Shown: positions 35,035 to 41,840 of the stretch, piece by piece
Layout: each line of letters opens with the position of its first letter
Position numbering within the stretch: the stretch's first letter is position 1
NCBI GenBank assembly: GCA_025352085.1
Contig: JANXUA010000108.1
Span: 1-41,840, forward strand
Direction of reading: 5' to 3'
Length of the DNA stretch: 41,840 bases
DNA from: Caulobacteraceae bacterium
Lineage (GTDB): Bacteria; Pseudomonadota; Alphaproteobacteria; Caulobacterales; Caulobacteraceae
The notes under the pieces: generated by a model
Seen by the model: only the letters and a program-made list of their open reading frames with translations
Database searches by the model: none
Told to the model about the DNA's origin: nothing
Position numbers and translations under genes: made by a program

Positions 35035-37962
35035 TCAGGGCGCCGGATTATCAAGGCGCGGGCGCGGGCGCGGGCGCGGCGTCGGTTGGGTCGCGGCCGA
35101 TCGGGCCCGGACAATCAGCTTCCAGCCCCGCGCCGGTTGCAGGAACTGGGCCGCCACGCGCCGCACGTCGTCCGGCGTCGCCGAGCGCAGATCGGCGATG
35201 CGGGTGCGGGCGGTGGCGAAGCGGCGGGGGTCGGCTTGCGAGCCGTTGAGCAGTCCGAGCCAAAACCCGTTGGTTTCGCGCGCCTTCAAGGCTGTCTCGA
35301 TCACCGGCGCGCGGGCGCGCTCGAATTCGTCGGCGGTCGGCGGCCGGACGCCCATGTCGGTTATGATATTGTCGATGTCGCCAAAAAACGCGTCGATCTT
35401 CTGCGGCGGGATTTCCACCGAGGCGGCGACAAAGCCAAAACCCAGCAAGTCCGATGACGCGACCGATGTGGCGTTGGGCGTATAGGTCGCCGCCTCGTCA
35501 TTGCGCACGCGCTCAATGATGCGGTTTTCCAGCACCCTGGCGGTGAGCTCCAGAATCCGCGCCCGGTGCTGGTCGGCGTTGAAGTCGGCGGTGGGCCATT
35601 CGACATAGGCGATGGCTTGATCGGCACGGCCTGTGTGCGTCACGACGGTCGGCGTCGGCGTCCCCTCGGGCGGGAGCACGGTGCGGTTGCCGTCCGGAAC
35701 GGGACGCGGGTCGTCGCGCGGCGGCAGGGTCCCCAGGGTTTGGGCGACGGCGGCTATGGCCTGATCCGCCGAAATGTCGCCGACGATGGATAACTCCAGC
35801 GCCCCCGATTTCAGCACCGGGCCGATCAGGACGGCCAGATCGCCCGGCGTGGTCTTGGCCAGTTCGGCGCCGTTGGGCGTTGCGCGCCAGCGCGCGTCGC
35901 CACGATGCAGCAAGAGCGGCAAGGTGCGGCCGAGGACGCCTTCCGGCGTCGTCTCCAGGCTCGGCAGCTCGACGCCAATCGACGCTTTCAACCGCTCGAC
36001 CGCCTCGGGCCGAAGGCCTGGTCGGGCGATCAGGGCGGTGATCAGCTGCAAATCCCGGACGAAATCCTTCGGCCGGGTGGCGCTGCCCAGCCCGAAACCG
36101 GCGTCGCTTACGGTAAAGGCCACCCCGGCGACCACGCCGGCCAGGCTCACGCGGATATCGTCGGTGGTCAGCTCCTGCGTGCCGCCCAGGGCCAGGGCGT
36201 TCACCAACCACAAGGGAGCGGGGTTGTTGGCCGTCAGGCCGATCACGCCGTCGCCGAGTTTGGCGGCGATGAGGATTTCGTCTTTGGCGAAGGTGGTCGT
36301 CTTGACGTTGAGGCGCAGACCGTTGGCGAACCGCGTCTGAGTGACGCCCAGATCGGCGACGTAGCTGCGCCAGACCAGTCGTCCGGCCGGCCCAAAATCG
36401 TCGTACGGCCAAATCTTGGCCGTCGGCGACGCGGCGTTGGCCAAAGGCGCCGCGATCGCATTGTCATAGTCGGCCTTTAGCCCCGCCGCGCCTTCCGGCA
36501 GCACCGAGGGAAACGCCGCCGCGATCAGCGGGCCGGAGCCGGCGAATGTGCCTTTGAGGGCCGCGTTGACTTCGGATGAGGTGAGGGTGTTCGCCGTCTC
36601 GTCGATCAGGGCGGCGCTTTGCCGGGGCGACTTGAACACGGTGTCGCCGTTGGCGCTCGCCAGCAGTCCATCGGCCAGGGCGTGGGTCGAGCGCGTGGCG
36701 GCGGCGGCGGCCCCGGCGGCTCCGGCGGCGCGCAGATTGGCCAAAATCTCGGTGAGCTCGCTATCGGTCACGCCGAATTCGACGATCCGGCGCTGCTCGG
36801 CGATGGCGCCGGCGACGGCGCGGTCGAGGGTGTGCGGCGCCGAGATCATCGACAGCGATGTCAGTCGCGCCGTGTGCAGGAGATTGCTCCGAGAAAAACT
36901 CGCCGACAGGAACGGCGCCCCGGGGCCCTCGGCCAGGCGGGCCAGACGCTGGTTGAGGATCGCCAGGCCGATGTCATCGATCAATCGGCGCCGCTCGGTC
37001 GCGCGGGTGTCGGGCGCCGCGTCGAAAGGCTGGGCCCAGGTGACCCCGTAGAGGCCGGGAATCTGGGGCCTAATAAGCATGCGGAAAGTTTCTCCGCGCG
37101 CGATCGGCTGGCCCAGATCCGGCCGAGGCCCCGGCGGCCCACGTCCGCGCCAGTCGGAAAACCGCGCCCTGATCTTCGCTTCCATGACCGCCGGGTCGAA
37201 ATCACCGACGGCGATGAGGGTCGCGTTCTCCGGTCGATAATAGGCGTCATAGAACTCACGAATCAGAGAGACAGGAGCGGTCTGTATGACATCCACTGCG
37301 CCGATCGGGTCGCGTGTCGCCACTCTTTGCCCTTCAAAGATGAAATCGCGCTGCCATTTGCCGAGCGCCCGGGCGGGGGTGTCCCGCAGTCGCTCCTCGG
37401 AGAGGACCACGCCGCGCTCGCCGTCCATCGCCGATTGCGTCAGGCTCAGTTCGCTGGCGACTTCGCGCAGCAGCATCAGGCCGGTATCCACCCGGTCGTC
37501 ATCCGAGCCCGGCAGGTCAAGCTTGAAAAACGTCTGGTCGAACTGGGTGAAGGCGTTGCTGTCCGGTCCAAAAGCCAGGCCCTTGCGCTCGAGGATTTTC
37601 AGCATTTCACCTGGCGGCACATGGGTGCTGCCCTTGAAGGCCATATGCTCCAGGAAATGCGCCAGACCGCGCTGATCGTCGCGCTCCTGCAGCGAGCCGG
37701 CGCCGATTCGCAATCGCAGGGATGTCGCGCCCGGTGGCGTCGCATTGCGCATGATCGCGAAGCGCATGCCGTTGGGAAGGGCGCCGAAGCGGATATCCGA
37801 GTCCGCCGGAATGTCGCTCGTTGCCTGCGGCCATGCGCCGGAATTGGCCTGTGGCGCCGTCTGCGCCGCTGCGCCGCCCGCCACGAGCACGCAGCAAACG
37901 CGCAACACCGCCCCGAACGCGGCGATTTGTCCGCGACGGGCGACGAACTGGCGATGGATCAT
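35035..37962 (-). CDS. M16-family zinc metallopeptidase, secreted
   Basis: The 975-residue protein begins with a signal peptide (hydrophobic core AAFGAVLRVCCVLVAGG, cleavage near AAAQ). The N-terminal half has the inverted zinc motif HFLEH (His102, Glu105, His106) followed by MAFKGST. The length fits a two-half pitrilysin-like enzyme whose second half (about 530-950) keeps the fold but not the zinc motif. It should degrade peptides in the periplasm. The C-terminus ends in [10 protein letters not shown], encoded by a GC-rich hexamer-like repeat. It is divergent from mutA, with 87 bases between their starts. Confidence 0.92.
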   Translation of the reverse strand: MIHRQFVARRGQIAAFGAVLRVCCVLVAGGAAAQTAPQANSGAWPQATSDIPADSDIRFGALPNGMRFAIMRNATPPGATSLRLRIGAGSLQERDDQRGLAHFLEHMAFKGSTHVPPGEMLKILERKGLAFGPDSNAFTQFDQTFFKLDLPGSDDDRVDTGLMLLREVASELSLTQSAMDGERGVVLSEERLRDTPARALGKWQRDFIFEGQRVATRDPIGAVDVIQTAPVSLIREFYDAYYRPENATLIAVGDFDPAVMEAKIRARFSDWRGRGPPGPRPDLGQPIARGETFRMLIRPQIPGLYGVTWAQPFDAAPDTRATERRRLIDDIGLAILNQRLARLAEGPGAPFLSASFSRSNLLHTARLTSLSMISAPHTLDRAVAGAIAEQRRIVEFGVTDSELTEILANLRAAGAAGAAAAATRSTHALADGLLASANGDTVFKSPRQSAALIDETANTLTSSEVNAALKGTFAGSGPLIAAAFPSVLPEGAAGLKADYDNAIAAPLANAASPTAKIWPYDDFGPAGRLVWRSYVADLGVTQTRFANGLRLNVKTTTFAKDEILIAAKLGDGVIGLTANNPAPLWLVNALALGGTQELTTDDIRVSLAGVVAGVAFTVSDAGFGLGSATRPKDFVRDLQLITALIARPGLRPEAVERLKASIGVELPSLETTPEGVLGRTLPLLLHRGDARWRATPNGAELAKTTPGDLAVLIGPVLKSGALELSIVGDISADQAIAAVAQTLGTLPPRDDPRPVPDGNRTVLPPEGTPTPTVVTHTGRADQAIAYVEWPTADFNADQHRARILELTARVLENRIIERVRNDEAATYTPNATSVASSDLLGFGFVAASVEIPPQKIDAFFGDIDNIITDMGVRPPTADEFERARAPVIETALKARETNGFWLGLLNGSQADPRRFATARTRIADLRSATPDDVRRVAAQFLQPARGWKLIVRARSAATQPTPRPRPRPRLDNPAP

Positions 37963-38049
37963 CTGGCCACCTTAACGCGACGATCGCCCGCCGTCACTTG
38001 ACCTCGCCGTCGCATTGCGGTGCAACCCCTGCCAACTCACAAGAACGGT

Positions 38050-39491
38050 ATGACGACATTGCAAACGTCCATCATTCCCATCGCCGAGGGCTTCGCGCCC
38101 GCGGTCCGCGCCGATTGGCTCGCCCTGGTCGAAAAGACGATCAAGGGCGCCGACGTTTCGACCCTGATCAGCCGGACCGCTGACGGACTGGCGATCGCGC
38201 CGCTCTATGCCGCTGACGACGCCGCCGCGCCGGCGGCCTTCACCCCCGCGCCGCGCGGCGGCGAGCGCGCCTGGGATGTGCGGGCGGTGGTGCGCGCCGC
38301 GTCTCCAGTCGAGGCCAATCGGCAGGCCTTGACCGCTCTGGCGGGCGGCGCGTCGTCGGTTTTGCTGGCTATCGATCCCACCGGCGCGCGCGGCGTCGCC
38401 CTGGGGTCGGCGGACGATCTGGCGGCGACGCTGAGCGGTGTTATGCTCGACCTTGCGCCGGTCGCGTTGGACGCCGGGTTTCTGGGATCGGCGTGCGCGG
38501 CCTGGCTGGGCGCGGCGGCCAAGGCCTCGCCGGCCGCGCCGCTCGCCTTCCATAGCGATCCGATTTCCGCGTTCGCGGCGGCGGGCGCGAGCCCTGGCCC
38601 GATCACGGCGCATGTCTTGGCCAGCGCCGACGTCCTGGCGCAACTGGCGCAGACCTATCCCAAGGCGTCGCTTTTTCTGGCCAGCGGCGCGGTCGTGCAT
38701 GAGGCGGGGGGTTCGGCTGCCCTGGAGCTGGGCTTCGCCGCCGCCGCCGTCGTCGCCTACGCCAAGGCGCTGGTCGGCGCGGGAATGGACCGGCGCGACG
38801 CCTTTTCGCGCATTGTCGTGGGACTCAGCGTCGACCACGAACCCCTGACCACCGTCGCCAAGCTACGCGCAGCGCGGGTTTTGTGGCGGCGCATCACCTC
38901 GGCCTGCGACGCCGAGACGCCGGCGCGGATCGAAGCGCGATCTTCAAATCGCATGCTCACGCGCGCCGATTCCTGGTCAAATCTGGTGCGGCTGACCGCG
39001 TCTGGATTTGCAGCCGCGGTAGGCGGTGCTGACGCCGTCGCGCTGGGCTGCATCAGCGACGCCGCTGGCGAGCCGGGCGATCTGGCCCTGCGCATGGCCC
39101 GCAACGCCCAATTGATCCTGATGGAGGAGGCGCACGTCGGCGCCGTGATCGATCCGGCCGCCGGCGCGTGGAGCTTCGAGACCCTGACCGCCGATCTCGC
39201 TCACGCGGCCTGGGACGCCTTTACCGCCATCGAAGCGGCGGGGGGCGTCATCTCCGCTCTGACCAGCGGCATGATCGCGGACAAGGTTGCCGCTCAACGC
39301 GCCGCCCTGGCGGCGAGCGTGAGCGACGGACGGCGCAAGATCGTCGGCGTGACCGATTTCAAGAGCGCCGAACCGTCCGCCAAAATCGCCGCCCGCCAGG
39401 CGCATTCGGCGCACGGACCCGACATTTCCCAGCCCGGCGCAGACAGCGTCTGTCCCGCCCTCAAACCCGTGCGGCTTGAGGAGATGGCCCA

Positions 39492-39495
<4 letters not shown>
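38050..39495 (+). CDS. mutA: Methylmalonyl-CoA mutase, small (beta) subunit
   Basis: The small subunit pairs with MutB in the adenosylcobalamin-dependent conversion of methylmalonyl-CoA to succinyl-CoA. The 481-residue protein aligns with the TIM-barrel part of the mutase, with segments such as [11 protein letters not shown] and the late [10 protein letters not shown]. It lacks the cobalamin-binding domain and the DxHxxG motif. It is shorter than the roughly 600-residue small subunits of some bacteria because the degenerate C-terminal domain is missing. The ATG at 38050 is chosen over a GTG at 38020. It overlaps mutB by four bases. Confidence 0.9.
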
Positions 39496-41681
<2,186 letters not shown>

Positions 41682-41711
41682 GGTGATACTCCCCAGCTCC
41701 TATTCCCCTTC

Positions 41712-41793
41712 CGTCGCCCAGGGCTTGACCCGGGGTTCGGCTGCTACTTGCGAGCAAGATATAGCCAAGCCCCGGGTCAAGCCCGGGGCGACG
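41712..41793. repeat. Long imperfect inverted repeat after mutB
   Basis: Arms at 41712-41735 and 41770-41793 pair over 24 bp with one mismatch; they centre on GGGCTTGACCCGGGG. The 34-base loop contains nested pairs, GGCT/AGCC (41739-41742 and 41763-41766) and CTTGC/GCAAG (41747-41751 and 41754-41758). It lies 30 bases after mutB and may end its transcript. Elements with a CTTGACCCGGG core are, in my recollection, frequent between genes of sphingomonads. The last 14 bases of the window resemble the start of another dispersed repeat. No gene is visible in 41682-41840. Confidence 0.8.
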
Positions 41794-41840
41794 AGGAGTG
41801 TGGAGGCAATCGCGGGCTCACAACCTCGTCATGCTGAACT

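Noticed and set aside
35056-35081. GCGCGG-type tandem repeat at the end of the M16 peptidase gene as a regulatory repeat
   Set aside because: It lies in the coding frame and encodes the PRPRPR tail; no regulatory reading is needed.

Overview
The window looks like a chromosomal segment of an alphaproteobacterium close to Caulobacter (Caulobacterales). It is GC-rich. It carries a ccrM cell-cycle methyltransferase beside mutY, dciA, two thioredoxin-fold genes and smc, an OmpA protein with a long poly-proline linker, a cysteine-free L31 protein, and CtrA-like TTAA-N7-TTxA sites. No tRNA, rRNA, insertion sequence, prophage or CRISPR array was seen. Most genes are housekeeping; the interest lies in duplications, regulatory repeats and a composition break at the right end.

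Left part (1-8.6 kb): the end of an OmpA-type outer-membrane protein; class I ribonucleotide reductase split into two loci (nrdA, nrdB), each preceded by a pair of NrdR-box-like sites about three helical turns apart; between them a GST-like gene and mtnA (methionine salvage) on the opposite strand; a tyrosine-phosphatase-like protein; and a minus-strand group of a dienelactone-hydrolase-like enzyme, a lipoprotein and a small secreted protein.

Middle (8.6-25.7 kb): a 1146-residue autotransporter with what looks like a carbohydrate-binding module in its passenger; a PhoR-type histidine kinase followed by purD and an ACAD10/11-type phosphotransferase; an HTH regulator divergent from a 42-codon ORF with phased TTGC repeats between them; a tightly overlapping lipid A/LPS operon (msbA-like, DUF374 acyltransferase, waaA, lpxK); rpmE; a second ABC exporter; and corA.

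Cell-cycle cluster (25.7-33.6 kb): ccrM is preceded by a partial copy of itself, with its CtrA-like site, ribosome-binding leader and a decayed, internally deleted 5' coding region. Then come mutY, dciA (DUF721), two tandem DsbA-like paralogues and smc.

Right part (33.6-41.8 kb): an M16 peptidase, an aminotransferase and a translationally coupled 59-residue ORF on the minus strand, then methylmalonyl-CoA mutase small and large subunits. The 3' two-thirds of the large-subunit gene and the sequence after it change codon preference, and the segment ends in a long inverted repeat of a type I associate with sphingomonads. This suggests either homologous recombination with a distant donor or a chimeric assembly join.
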